Below are positions 24,576 to 44,178 of a stretch of DNA of 64,000 bases, in pieces (the first letter of the stretch is position 1; each line of letters opens with the position of its first letter). The notes beneath the pieces were generated by a model. That model saw nothing but the letters and a program-made list of their open reading frames with translations. It was not told where the DNA came from and did no database searches. The position numbers were made by a program, and so were the translations under genes. The stretch comes from Absidia repens. Taxonomy: Eukaryota; Mucoromycota; Mucoromycetes; Mucorales; Cunninghamellaceae. Location of the stretch: NCBI GenBank assembly GCA_002105175.1, contig MCGE01000001.1, positions 3,831,515-3,895,514 on the forward strand. The letters are read 5' to 3'.

Positions 24576-27500
24576 TCAGACACATCCCTTGTATGTAGTC
24601 GAAGTTCTATAATGTAACGCCTCATCCCGAGCAGCAGCAGCCTTGGCAAACAGCGATTTTTCGTTTTCGTCATCGTTCGTCGTCATAAAGTTGTTGGTTT
24701 CATTTGAGGGAGAAGAGGTTCGCAGCAGCCGTGTGGAAGAAGATGAATCGTTCGAATCACCGCCTCCATTCACCATAGGACGTTGAGTAAGAGGATCGCT
24801 GCGCATGGGTGGAGATTGTTGGTATCGATGGTCACCACCAGGCATTGTACCACTATGGTCGGCCGCTACTACCATTTGCGAAAACCGATTCACGAAATTC
24901 GATGATCGAGATAATAAAGAGCCGTCAACCGTCGAGGAGGAGGAGGGATGTGAAGAAGCGGATGTCGTACGTTGATGTCGTTCATGATGTCCGTCGTCAG
25001 GTAGGAAACCAGTGTTGTGCGTGTTGGTACTGTTGGAGCGAAGGTGGCGTTGAGGTTGCGATGGATGATCCATGGACATGTTGGACGGTAGATCCAATTG
25101 GTTTGTGTTGAATTGGTTGGCCAGCAACCAATGTTGTTGTGATGATGATATGGACTGTAAAAATGAGGGGGAAGAGGTATCGCTTGCCGTTGATCGCACT
25201 GAACCAGATCGCTTTGCCTTGTTGAAGACACTGTTTTTCACAAACCCAACCCGTTGAGATATACTTCGCCTCATATCACTCGAACTTGTCCGCTTCCACT
25301 GCTCGCTTGACGCTGCCATGCCCCGCCGAAACATGTCATCCATGGATTCCCTAGATTCGCGCCGAAATGAGTCAAAGCTTGATCGTGCTAAATCCGTCGA
25401 CTCCCGTAACCGTTGTTGTAATCTGCTGCTCGCTGTGCTTGTTGTCGACGAGATGGACGATGTATCACTCCAATCACTACTGAATAGCCCGCTATGTCGT
25501 ACATCATTCACCCCAGGTACAATTTGTCCGCATGTCACCATCTGTAGTCGTGTTTCCCGAATTCGATAAGCCATGGTCAGTACATACTGAATGTCGTTGA
25601 TTGGATAATCCTATAATAGCAGAATCATAATAAATAAATAAATAAATAAATAAAACAATTCATTATTTATCACTGTTATCCTATCCATCTATTTATCATT
25701 TACCTGAAGAAGCTTGATATTTTCCGCGAAATCTCCTTTGAGCAATTCTTGTCGTACACATCTACAGATAAAAATGATAAACCACACATGAATCACACTA
25801 ATCATTCGCCCCCACCCCACCCCACCCCACTCCCAAAAAAAAAAGACATTACTTACACAAGCATGGCCACAGAAAAATCTAACAGGAATTCAAAATGGGT
25901 ATCCGTCGTACCGCCACTGCCGCCATGAATGGACTGCATGCCACGCTCAGCCAACAAAGAGTCCCAAAGTCGAATAACATCAGGCAAATTCCATTCTTGC
26001 GTAAATAGCACGGTGATCCATCGAAAGGCATAGTAAGGTTCCTTGACATTTTTCCGTTGGAGATCACGCCACAAGGCCCTGTCGTACCAAGCCAGTCTTT
26101 GTTGTAGTCGAAATAGGGTGCCATGAATGCCCGTGCTAGCGTCTTGATCCAACGACCTGACAAAATGATCCCGCACATCGCTCATCAGAATCGTAAACAC
26201 AAAAAAGGTATCCGCTTCCGCATGCACTTGCCCGGCCAGGGTTGGTGAAGTATCGTTCGCAAAGACATAATAGATGGGCGCAACCAATTCGTTCATCCCT
26301 TGCACGTACCCAATGCCAGGATTCAGTTTCGCATACATAAATAGAATCCGTTCGATGACTTCCCAATGATAATCCGGGGTAGAATCGTCGCTGTCCAAAG
26401 TTTGGTGATTGCTATTACTGGGGTTGCTTGTTGTTGTTGTGGTTGTTGTGTCCTTTTCTAACTGTATTCGTTTGAAGAGTGACCGTCGATTCGGAATATA
26501 AGGGCAGATGGGATGCAATTCAGCAATGGGCCAGTGTTTCTTTTGCTTGATAGCGGCGGCGGTGGTGGAAAGGGATAAAGAAGAGCCTGATTTGTGGAAT
26601 GCAGTGGATAATTTGCGGACAAGGTTACGTGGTGAATGGATGATGTCTGCGCCGTTCTCCATCATGCCCGACGAAAAGGACCGTGCTGAGCTTCGTGAAT
26701 TGGATCGAGATCGATTGGCAGTGGTGGTGGTGGCGGTGGGATTTGGGGGTGTTGTATTACTACTGTTGACACCAATGGTGCTGTTGATCTTGAGTGATTT
26801 TTTGGATGTGTTCGAGCCAGACCGTGGGCGCCCCATGATGCCAAATGAGAATCGTCGTTTCGTATCATTTTGTCGTAATGGATCCATATCAGGTTCAGTT
26901 TCATCAATGTTGCTGCAGTGAGGTGATGGCATAGAAGTAGGTTCTGGTTGTGCTGAAAGTGGGTTTAATGGGTTTTGCGGCACACGTTGTTGAAAAAAAG
27001 CAAAATCAGGTAGTGTGCGTCGTACGTCCTTATCAATTTGTTCCAAAGTGCTGTTGTCCTGAATATAAGTCGCCCAGTCAGATTCAGGGGAGGCATTCAA
27101 AGGCTAGAGTAGGGAAGTGTATAGGTTGTTAATAAAGAGTCATTGATGTTGCTGTTCTCTTTTCCTGTAAGCTTACATGGTCACCTTCTGGAGGCCGCCC
27201 ACGGGGTTTTTCCAAAAAATCCTTGACCAAATTCTAATAGTAAATTCGTGTGTGAGCAAAACAAGCCTAGCATCGGTTTTCCACTAAAGTACCTACATAG
27301 TACGACAGTCGTTGGTCATGAATGATCGATTGCCACATAGTTTTGTTTGGAGGTAGATAACCCAATAGCAATTTCCAAGCCGTAGCACGTAAACCAGATT
27401 CCTCAGGTATGCCTAAAGGGAAACCATTGCAACCCAAAAAGAAAAAAAAAAAAAAGAGTTGAGTTTGGCGTCCTCTAATCCACCATTTCATTACCAACCT

Positions 27501-27762
27501 ACCTTGAAAACACATATCTCTAAACGTATTCATGTCGATCAACGGAGTCCAATGCTCGGAAGGATCTTGATCATCATCATCATTTTGATCACGAAGAGTC
27601 GTTTCAAAGTATTTCAATCTAAAGGGTAGAATCCAAAAGAGAGGTACCAAGTCAGCGTACTACGTCGAGCCAACCAGTATACGTTCTTGTTCTTAATCCC
27701 AAGTTCCATTTTCTATTTTAAGTCTTTCCTATCTATTACCTTTCTTTAAACGAAGAATTCAT
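24576..27762 (-). CDS. TBC1D13-like Rab GTPase-activating protein with long Ser-rich tail
   Basis: TBC-domain proteins stimulate GTP hydrolysis by Rab GTPases in membrane traffic. Exon 1 (27762-27740, 'MNSSFKE' plus AG) joins in phase to 'RLKYFETTLRD', which resolves the start. The family order is clear: 'GIPEESGLRATAWKLLLGYLPP', 'NLVKDFLEKP', 'PLNASPESDWATYIQDN', the arginine-finger motif 'QIDKDVRRTLPD' (IxxDxxR), and 'HWEVIERILFMYAKLNPGIGYVQGMNELVAPIYY' with the glutamine finger (YVQ). Then come 'FRWITVLFTQEW', 'LPDVIRLWDSL' and 'LKGDFAENIKLLQDYPIND'. Compared with human TBC1D13 there is a roughly 150-residue Ser/Thr/Asn-rich insertion between the two catalytic motifs. A roughly 300-residue low-complexity Ser-rich C-terminus follows the domain. 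Intron boundaries near 25610-25860 and 27120-27480 fit GT-AG rules. Total is roughly 900 residues. Confidence 0.92.
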
Positions 27763-28297
27763 AGGTCATATATAACTCGTACCCAGTGGTAACAAACGAA
27801 ATAAAAAGAGAAAAAGGAAACGGATCAAGCGTTTTAATTTTTTATTTTCCAGCCCCAGGAAATCTGAAATCTATTCGGGATTTAAAATAGCCTCAGCGGA
27901 AGGCAACAGCTTAAATTTTGTTCACTTTTATCGGTCATGCGTAGTCTGTGGTAAATGGTGTTACCACACCTAAAACTCAATAAACATGTATCAGTAAAGT
28001 ATGATAGTGTGCTGCATTTCTTTTTTAGTTGACTATCAGAAACACACAGGTTGGCCATGTTGTACATGTAATAAAGTAAATATATGAGAAACGTCGACAA
28101 AGTCCGATTTTTTTTTTCTGGATAAACTTTTTTCTTTTTTAATTCTATCAATACTCTGTTATTTTGGACCGAAGGAGGCATTCTAAAGTCACAATGTGTG
28201 GAAATACCCACATGAAGCTGTATCTTTTTCGGTTGCAACGAACTGGCTAAAACCAGGATGTGACTTATAATGTCTTTTTTTTTATTTTATTTTTATT
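27763..28297. other. intergenic spacer, no gene seen
   Basis: This gap lies between two minus-strand genes. It contains the TBC promoter and the 3' end of the secreted-protein gene, including repeated AATAAAATAAAA-type signals (28276-28300). The open minus-strand stretch 27882-28238 is rich in A-runs and has no recognisable motif. Confidence 0.55.
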
Positions 28298-29432
28298 TTA
28301 TTTAATGATTTCAATGGTAATGGCATTCGTATTTGGGATATGGTAGCCAAATTTCAATGCTAACCACCACATATCAAAAAGATGACTATTTTTCATTTCC
28401 CGTCGGTGTTTGAATGTAAGATTCGTGCTTGCAGGAATCCCGCTTGCATTTAGTCCTCCTTCATATTTCTTTACATAATATTTGTTTACAATGAAGAATG
28501 AGTTTATTAAAAGGCGTTGGTAAGACAATATTTTTGATACCGACATACAGACAAATATACAAATAAAAACTCCCCAGAGGGCTTAAAATATTACGTCGCT
28601 TGCAATCACCTGCATCACTGCGTCGTTTTCTATTGATCTTTTTTCCTTTTGGTTGTAATCACTATGTATGCAATCATTCACCTGTCGTCGAGAGTCATCG
28701 AGTGGTGAAAATGGGCTCACTATGAAAAATATATTTTTGCGCTGATCCCTGTCATTTTCATCGCCATCGGGTATCGAGGAGATGAGTTGGCCCAATATCA
28801 AATGCGATGCCTCCCCATTTGTTTCATCATCATTATCTTCAGCAAACCAGTTTTTGCCCCACAACTTCCACCGTTGATACCATGGCTGCTTATTTTTCCT
28901 TTCATAATGGTCAATGGATGAAATTTCCATATAAACTATATCTGATTTGCCATTCCTTGATTGTACAAGTTGATAATAATCGTCGTTGTCCAGCCGAGCT
29001 TTGAAAGTACAAGGAGAAGAAACTACGCCATTGTCCATATTAGCGTCTAGCGTGACTATGTAACATGGATTTGTATTGGATTCTTCACAAGTATTTATCA
29101 TCAAGTCATCATAGTCATAGGCGGCTGCATTTCGGGAATGAGTTTCTTCTTTGTCAGTTTGCTCTGCTTTTTCATAGTAATAATATTAGTCGCTTTAGCT
29201 AACACTCGCCGACGTAAACCCTTTTCTTTTTATTATTATTATTATTAATATTATTATCATTATTACCAGAAGGACGCTTATGTCTGATTATAGGCCTATA
29301 ATTTTGAGCATAAAATGACATTTGTTGCTGATGTGACCATCCGTTAGACTTAATAGGAGCGGCGAAGGCGATGTGTGTAAGCAACGCAGCCAAAGACAGA
29401 AGAACAAGAATAAAAAAAGTGGATCGATACAT
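28298..29432 (-). CDS. uncharacterised secreted protein
   Basis: Three minus-strand exons (29432-29220, 29161-28610, 28468-28298) join in phase 0 to give 311 residues. Residues 1-22 form a clear signal peptide (MYRSTFFILVLLSLAALLTH, followed by IAFAAP). A low-complexity Asn/Asp run and Lys/Arg stretch follow ('NNDNNINNNNN', 'KKKR'), ahead of a Tyr/Asp-rich segment 'AAAYDYDDLMINTCEE'. The middle is acidic and hydrophilic. The final exon reads 'KYEGGLNASGIPASTNLTFKHRREM' (two N-glycosylation sites) and ends 'GYHIPNTNAITIEIIK'. The TAA runs directly into AATAAAATAAAA, a strong sign of a true 3' end. The first intron uses GTTTAC, a weak donor. I recognise no family. Secretion is well supported; function is unknown. 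Confidence 0.68.
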
Positions 29433-29517
29433 TCTACTTCTTCTGGATATAATGGAAAGAGAAGGGAAGAGAAGTGAAGAAAAGAGATGGTTGAAAGTCC
29501 ATTGTGTCATATCATTT

Positions 29518-29550
<33 letters not shown>

Positions 29551-29918
29551 TTTTGTATATGTACATATATGTATTTTTTGGATGCATGAATTTGGTACGT
29601 ATGATCTGTGCAGTACAGCATGCCCTTGTTGTTGTCGCCCAATGTAATCCGTCATTTTAACATATTGGCACGTACATATCATATAGTACATGAAACTTCT
29701 ATTTTTCCTTTTCTTCTAACTCAAAAAGTATCATGATTGACTTTTCATGTCCACTCCCGAATAGTACCCCTACATTTTTTTAAGAACGTCAAAATAAGGC
29801 AGGATTAAAAATTATTTTAAACCCCGCAGGGCTAGCAATGGTGGCTTCGTATTTTTTTTTTCCCCTTCTTTCCCACTTTTTTTTTTTGTCTTCTATATTC
29901 AGTTATAAATTCTTCCAC
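29433..29918. other. divergent promoter between the secreted protein and bS6m
   Basis: This 486 bp head-to-head gap holds a 29-nt poly-A run (29519-29548) and T-rich tracts near 29850-29890. No gene was seen. Promoter function is assumed from gene orientation. Confidence 0.45.
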
Positions 29919-30430
29919 ATGCCATTTTACGAACTTGTCTGCATTGCTCGCTCTCATCTTGTTGAAGTAGGTTTGAAAAAAGGAAATTTGAAGCATCCAC
30001 AGTATATTGATTCTTTTTTTTTTTTTTTTTTTTCGTAGAGTAACTTGAAAGATCTGATTAGAACCTCTGCTACGCAAGTATTAGAGCGAGGTGGTGTCGT
30101 TCGTGGATTTGACAATTGGGGGATAAGCAGCTTCCTCATCGTGTAAAGCGTCATCAACAATATCATGCAAATGGACAGTAAGTATTGGAAATAAAAAAGA
30201 GGGTGTGTGTCAAAATCATAGGATGAACCCTTGATCATGAAAGCTTACTTCTGCCTCTTTTTTCTTGTTTTGTTACTAGCTATTGGATGATGCACTTTGA
30301 TTCAAATCCGTTAGTTGTACAAGATTTAGGTAAAAAGTTACTGGTCGACTCGCGAGTGCTCCGTCATACGTTTGTGAAATTGGGTGACAAGCTGGACACA
30401 GTGGTGACACGCCCTGACAAGTCTCTTTAG
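29919..30430 (+). CDS. mitochondrial ribosomal protein bS6m, with an apparent one-base frameshift
   Basis: bS6m is a small-subunit protein of the mitochondrial ribosome. Exon 1 (29919-29966) encodes 'MPFYELVCIARSHLVE'. Exon 2 starts at 30039 with 'SNLKDLIRTSATQVLERGGVVRGFDNWG', the family hallmark. The frame then runs to a stop (TAA at 30144) although the next frame continues perfectly: 'DKQLPHRVKRHQQYHANG', then through an intron (30178-30279) to 'YWMMHFDSNPLVVQDLGKKLLVDSRVLRHTFVKLGDKL' and a TAG at 30428. The break falls in a run of five G (30118-30122); six would restore the frame. A homopolymer sequencing error is most likely, but true inactivation cannot be excluded. Family assignment is firm. 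Confidence 0.85.
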
Positions 30431-31335
30431 TTTAGATACAGCCCCTTTCCTCCTTTACAAATTCCACACATACTCTCACAATCCCTTTACTTACTGTAAA
30501 TAGAATATCCTCCCATGTACCTTTTTTTATTGTTTAATTTTATTTGAATAAAATATCTGACGCTCCATTGGAGTTCCAAGTTTTATATTATTTGAATAAC
30601 TGTTATTTAGATTAGGTGTCGATTTGATGGGGAGTGGTATGAATGCTGTGCACGGAGGAATACTTATGACTTGTGATTTTATAATACACATTACGACAGT
30701 GACTACTGCGCATTATGGTGTTAGGGTTAGATATTGTTTTTTGCTTTTTGTTTTGTCTTTTTAGTATAACAACGTGGACTGTGTACAGTAGTGTGCAGTA
30801 CAGTAGAAGTGGTTGAATAGTATACTCAATTTGTCATGTAATCAGATTCAGGAACATTGATAAAATTTCCACTGCAATATCCCAAGAAACGGCCAAAAAA
30901 AAAAAAAAAAAAAAAAAAAGGCACACACACAAAAGCGCACACCTAGACGACTTCCGGCGCCTCTTAACCAGTAAAATAGATAAATAAAATAGTGAAAAAA
31001 CACTACCCGGTCATAGCGAAGTTGAAATTATACGGCAATTTATTCAATGATGAACGGCATATACTTATTAGACATACATCCATTTTTGTCTAACCTGATC
31101 GTGCTGTATCCCGAAAATTCATTACCACTCTACCGTTCAATTCTTTCCACTTTCACAGATTCCACACAATACATCGCAGTTAAAAAGAAAAACAAAACAA
31201 TCGATTGGGTTTGCTATATAATATGTACATCCTTTTATTTTCAATAAATAACAAATCAAAACAAAATAAGTAAAACAAAATAAAGACTACTAAACTAAAA
31301 AAAAAATGATTGTATAAAAAATAGTCAAACTAAAA
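30431..31335. other. convergent 3' region of bS6m and PRP8
   Basis: This 905 bp tail-to-tail gap has an AATAAAATA signal for bS6m at about 30546, a 23-nt poly-A run (30897-30919) and AAATAAG/AAAACAAAATAAAG stretches 3' of PRP8. No gene was seen. Confidence 0.55.
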
Positions 31336-39167
<7,832 letters not shown>

Positions 39168-39469
39168 GATAACTTTTTTCAACCCAAAAGATAATCAAAA
39201 GATCGGGTAGAGGCAAAAGTAAAAGGGTGATTTACACTGTCAAGTTGAAGATCTTTACGAGTATAAAGAATCGATTTGATGAAAGATTGGCGCAGTAAGC
39301 AAAGTGAGAACAACAAGGAAGACGAAGAAAAAAAAAAAAAGAAAAAACAAAAAAATGTATTTTTGGAAGACCGATTTATGGCCTGTGACTGTACCGCTAG
39401 ACTTGGGAAGCAGTTCCGTTTTTTTTTTTTTTCAGCGTTCTTCCTTTCCTCCTCTTTTTTTTCTGACTG
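39168..39469. promoter_or_regulatory. divergent promoter between PRP8 and the TANGO6 homologue
   Basis: Only 302 bp separate the two start codons, so regulatory elements are probably shared. The segment has A-rich (39330-39356) and T/C-rich (39420-39460) tracts but no motif I can name with confidence. Confidence 0.45.
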
Positions 39470-41633
39470 ATGAATAAAATGGAATCCATAGAAACAGAAG
39501 ATGTACAGGTTGGAGTACAAGAAAGCCAGCTAAGGCAACTATTATCGCAAGCAGCTGTTCTGACTGGTAGTACCCAGCAACAACCAATAGCGGAAGGTAA
39601 GATAAACCCGCTCTTTGACGGATACAAAAGTCTAAATACTATTTCCTGTTTTATGCGCTTTAGATACTGGCCTGGAACAACAATTATCACAGCGCCTACA
39701 CGAATTGAAGTTGACAACGGACATGGGCAGTGATCACAGCGAAGTTGCTTACACTGAAGGGAAAAACGACGCCTCCATTCGTCCTACGTTTGTTCAAGAA
39801 TGCCTCCGGCTTTTAGTAAAAATCCAAGACGCACTTATCGATGAAATATCTACAAATGGTAAAACAGCGATCTGTATGTAACTGAATAAGGCTTTGGTAC
39901 TTACATGAAAAAAAAACTGTTACTTATCTCAATAGAAACACAAACTGATCGCGACTATCTCGGTGTTCGTGACCTACGACTTGTTCATACTCTACTTCAA
40001 GTGGTGATTTCTTGGGGGTTATATCCATGTCTCTTACCTGGCGTTGGTGTACCTCTGTCAAAGCGTGTCAAATCTGGCTACACAAATCATGGTAATTTAT
40101 GGCAATTATATATCATTACTTATCGTGGCTAAACATTTATTTGTGTTTCTTTAGAGCTTTTGACCAAGGACGACGACAACGATGCTTTGGGTACAGAAGC
40201 TTCCACCAAAACCCTTTTGAATATAGCAACTCAACTAACAGATATCATTGCAAAGGACGAAAAAACGATGGCTAGAAATCACGGCACCACCATTGCAAGT
40301 ATACTGTTATTACGACACCTACCAGATCTTTACGCTGCATTACTTCAACTTGCTTATCAACCTACATCGACAAACACTTCTTCGAAAGCTACGCCTACGC
40401 CATCACTTCCTTCATCTATAACAACACAGCAGCTTAGTCCAGCTACTATGGGCAAACAGTCGCCATCAAATTCGTCATCAAATCACGCAATACTGACACC
40501 CGACGAAAAGAACAAATGTGCTCGAATGTTTATGTGGTTATTTGAAAGGTAAAGGTAAGAAAGTCAATAAAACGAAGAGAAAGACATGAAGGTGCTCACT
40601 GATTATTATTCACATCCATTAGATCCGACCTGTATCGAGCGATGGAATCATTGATGCTTCTCCTTGGAACTTCACCGTTACACCCTGTCCCTGCTTGGTT
40701 GCGCAGCATCTGTGGTCGGTTTTTGTCAAGAATACTACTGAAGCCTAACGGTGTAGCTGTTGTACTAGAATTTACGGTTGGAAATGTGGAACAAGGTAAG
40801 AAAAATGGATATATGAAAGCATAGGAAGAAACTGTGTGCAGTTGACAATCACGAACTCACAATGCCCTTCAACTTGCATTTAGTCAAACTAGCGGAGATG
40901 GAAAAATTTTCCAAATTGATTTTGTCAATTCCTAGGCAAATGGAATCAGTAGAAGTAAGTGAAAAAAGGAGGGATTTAGGGTTTAATGGAATTGGGATGA
41001 TATTACTAACTATTTGTTTTATTAGAGCTATTATGCAGTTATTACACCTCAGATTTTGGATCTTCTACGAAGTATTGGACAACCGTTGACAGCGAAGGAT
41101 CAAGTGATTACTTTCATTGTGGGGCGCATGATAACAAAACACACCGAACTCTCCAAAAAGTACCTAGTGGATCCTATCGTTGGCCCTTTAGAAAAATACT
41201 GGCGACAAAATGACTACGATATTGACGATAACGACGACGGCATTATTTCAATAGGAAAGGACAACAGCGACAAGGATCGAATTGTGTTGAATGATGGTGA
41301 AATAGCTGGCCTATTGCGAACACTACATAGTGTCATGATTGGTGGTGAACCTTCTCCTGTAGTGATTCAATCTTTCATGGCGTCCTGCATACCTCCATTC
41401 TATCATTTGTATGAATTCACCTGTCGAACGAAATCAAACTTGCGCGGAACTGTTTTAGACCTACTTACAACATACTTCCGGATCATGACAACAAAAGACG
41501 CTTTGGCAGATCTCAACAAAATTATACTGGATCCAATGGGAATCAAGGGTGATAGGGTTGCTTATTTCTCCCCATCATCCACTGGTGGCGTTGTTTTGCG
41601 CTTGAAGAGGTAATATACACACATGCAACCATA

Positions 41634-41668
<35 letters not shown>

Positions 41669-41895
41669 GAGAGGCTAACTATGTCATGTTTTTTTTTTTT
41701 TTAGGAAAAAAAAACTTTTGGGCGGAAACGAACTTCCTTTGGATACAAATGTACTGATAGAATTTCTTCAATCGTTGGAAGATCCTGATCTATGTGGTGA
41801 CTTCTTTGTTTATCTTCTAAATATTTACACTTCCATGCAGGCCGCTTCTTCCTCAACGGACCCAAAAAGGTACTACATTTATGATCTATAAAAAA

Positions 41896-41936
<41 letters not shown>

Positions 41937-43616
41937 TAACTTGACGTTTTTTTTTTTTTTATTGTTATTATTAGCATCTTGATGATTCTTCAGTTAATTA
42001 TGGGTATGGCAGATACTTTAGGCCCGACGATTCTTGGAAAGCCTACGCAGATTCTTTCCTTTGCGAGCAACATTGTATTAGACCATCTGGATCGTTTTGA
42101 AAATGCTCAACTACGACAAAATCAACATGAAACGAAGCAACAAGGTGGATTCCCCGATATCACCAACATTGTGAGTGACGAACAACGTGAAATGCTAGAA
42201 GATGTGCATGATGATAGCTTTACGGCGGAAGAGGACCTGGAATCTCTGCTTTTAGCCATTAACCTTGTCCGAGCTGTGATACAAGGTAAAAGAAGGAAAA
42301 AGGAACTGGATGTAAGGGGGGGGGCAGAAAAAAGTGATCTGACATTTGAATTGTTGTCGATTAGAAAATGACGAATTGGATATACAAGCAACGCAACAGC
42401 TCGGATCGATCTTGGAACCACTAAAACGACTTGAAAAATATGCTGGCGAACTTTTGGAAGATCAAGTCCATGAAGTCATCTTGGCTATCACCACCTTTTT
42501 AGCGGCATATGATATGGCACGCGGCAAATCCAGTGGAAATGATCAATTGGAGCAGTCAAAACTGAAATACCGGGATGCGATGAAGGCTCTTCAGGACGAA
42601 TTACTGCCTATACGGGCTCATGGCATGGGTATTTTGAAGGAAATGATTCTTAGCAAAGACCCTCTAGTGTCCTCTGGTAGTCAACTGGACGACATATTGG
42701 ACTTGTTTGTGCGGTTAGTCCAAGACGAAGATAGGTAAGAAGAAAACTTGGTCAGAGAAGGAATATATATATATATACAAAAGGAGAGGAACTGATTCTT
42801 TATTTTTTTTTTTTTTTTTTTTTGTTTCTAATATCAAATGCTTTGTCTAGTTTTATATATTTGAATGCGATCAAGGGTCTTGCTGCTTTAACTGATGTGC
42901 ATGGGAAAACAATTATTGAAAAACTTGGAAGGATATACAGCGATAAGAACGAAAAACTGGACAATCGATTACGCGTGGGTGAAGCGTTATTGCAAACAGT
43001 ACAACGTTGCGGGGATGCCCTTGGAAAATATGGTAAGGAAATCAACTTTCCTCAGCAAAGTATGGTGTATGTGTTATTTACTCTTTCGTTTTTTCTTTTG
43101 TAGTGAACACATTGATCAAACCTTTGGAAGTTGTCTTGGCTGGTCGTCAAATGGATACCCACCTTCGTGTGTCAGCTTTATCCATTCTTAGTACAGTGTG
43201 TCAAACAAGTCCGGCAGCCATTAGCGGTATTTTATGGGAGCTCACTGACTGGGTACTGAATATTCTTGAAATTGAACAAGCACCAGAAATCCGTCGAGGT
43301 AAATATTATGTAAAAGAAAAATTGATTGGTTTTACTGATAATGGCTTCTTTTTATTTGATATACTAATGGAACTGTTTTTTTTTTTTTTTGTATCATTCC
43401 TTTTTAATAGCTGGTACAGTATTGATTTTATCACTCTTCAGGGGCATGGCACAACAAACACTATACGACTTTCCAACAGACAACTTACGGCGGGCGTATA
43501 GGACATTACGATATATTGAACACGCGGATCCAGATGAATTAACAAGACACCAAGCAAGAGTGGCACTCAGCGATTTGGATGTTATTATGCGGGGTGAACT
43601 ATTTGGATCGGCATAG
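39470..43616 (+). CDS. RTP1: TANGO6 / Rtp1 homologue (RNA polymerase II nuclear import factor)
   Basis: Yeast Rtp1 and animal TANGO6 are HEAT-repeat proteins; Rtp1 helps assemble and import RNA polymerase II. The start at 39470 gives 'MNKMESIETEDVQVGVQESQLRQLL'. Exons rich in Leu-helical repeats follow: 'VQECLRLLVKIQDALIDEIS', 'DLRLVHTLLQVVISWGLYPCLLPGVGVPLSKR', 'LLLGTSPLHPVPAWLRSICGRFLSRILLKPNGV', 'VEQVKLAEMEKFSKLILSIP', 'YYAVITPQILDLL'. The strongest matches are the C-terminal RTP1_C1/C2-type blocks: 'SFIYLNAIKGLAALTD', 'GEALLQTVQRCGDALGKY', 'DTHLRVSALSILSTVCQTSPAAI', and the end 'DPDELTRHQARVALSDLDVIMRGELFGSA'. About twelve short introns interrupt the gene, some with long poly-A/T or AT runs (41636-41664, 41898-41934). 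Total is roughly 1,100 residues. Identity is confident; function is by homology. Confidence 0.9.
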
Positions 43617-43858
43617 TGATAGTAATAGTCTTCATTAACTGAATTTAGATTAGTTTTTAGCTGGCTAGTTTTTTTGGAGAGGGGGGATTAGCCATTGGAA
43701 TTATGACCTCCCCTCCCATGAAACCTTTTTATTGTATTTAATAAACAATCATTTATCATTCTACAAAACAGCAAAAGACTTCTTTTATTTATGTTTATTT
43801 ATGTGTAGGGTGGTCATCATTTTTTTATACGAATTTGGGGTATGGTGAAAACGAGTTG

Positions 43859-44178
43859 CTACAAATCATGGATGTTGGCATATATGCTTGTAAAAATGTC
43901 ATCATCTACAGTATGCTGGTTAATCGCAAAAAATGAGTTAGCACTATGATCGTGGCCATTGATTCTGGAATGTGGTTTTTTGGCAACAGGCGATTGAAAC
44001 AATAACCATTGTGATGGATGGACACCATTTCGAGGACAACCTCCCTATATAATATACATATTTAGATCATGATTAACCATTATTGAGATACCAATGCATA
44101 TGAAATATTTACCTCATGCTTTGGAATCCATTGACCGCACAATTCACAAGTTGCAGGGAAACGTACTACAGGAGACAT
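43859..44178 (-). CDS. tentative small gene encoding a zinc-ribbon-like protein
   Basis: Two minus-strand exons, 44178-44113 ('MSPVVRFPATCELCGQWIPKHE') and 44044-43859, join in phase 0 across a canonical GTAAAT...TATAG intron to give 83 residues ending 'YANIHDL'. The motif C-x2-C-x5-H-x3-C (CELCGQWIPKHEGGC) suggests a metal site. The second exon contains 'GVHPSQWLLFQSP' and His/Asn-rich segments. A second frame through the same exons is also open, so the frame choice rests on the Cys/His pattern. Further 5' exons are possible: 44912-44845 ('MAEYIEPSVDWLDQDTMIHIAD' plus AG) joins in phase to 44653-44632 ('PMCMNFN'), but I could not link these in frame to the zinc exon. Function is unknown. Confidence 0.45.

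Noticed and set aside
24809..25569. Open plus-strand frames over the Ser-rich C-terminus of the TBC gene
   Set aside because: They are antisense shadows of repetitive Ser/Arg codons and show no domain.
30721..30730. Telomere-like TTAGGGTTAG
   Set aside because: Only one and a half units, in the middle of a gene-containing contig; chance occurrence.
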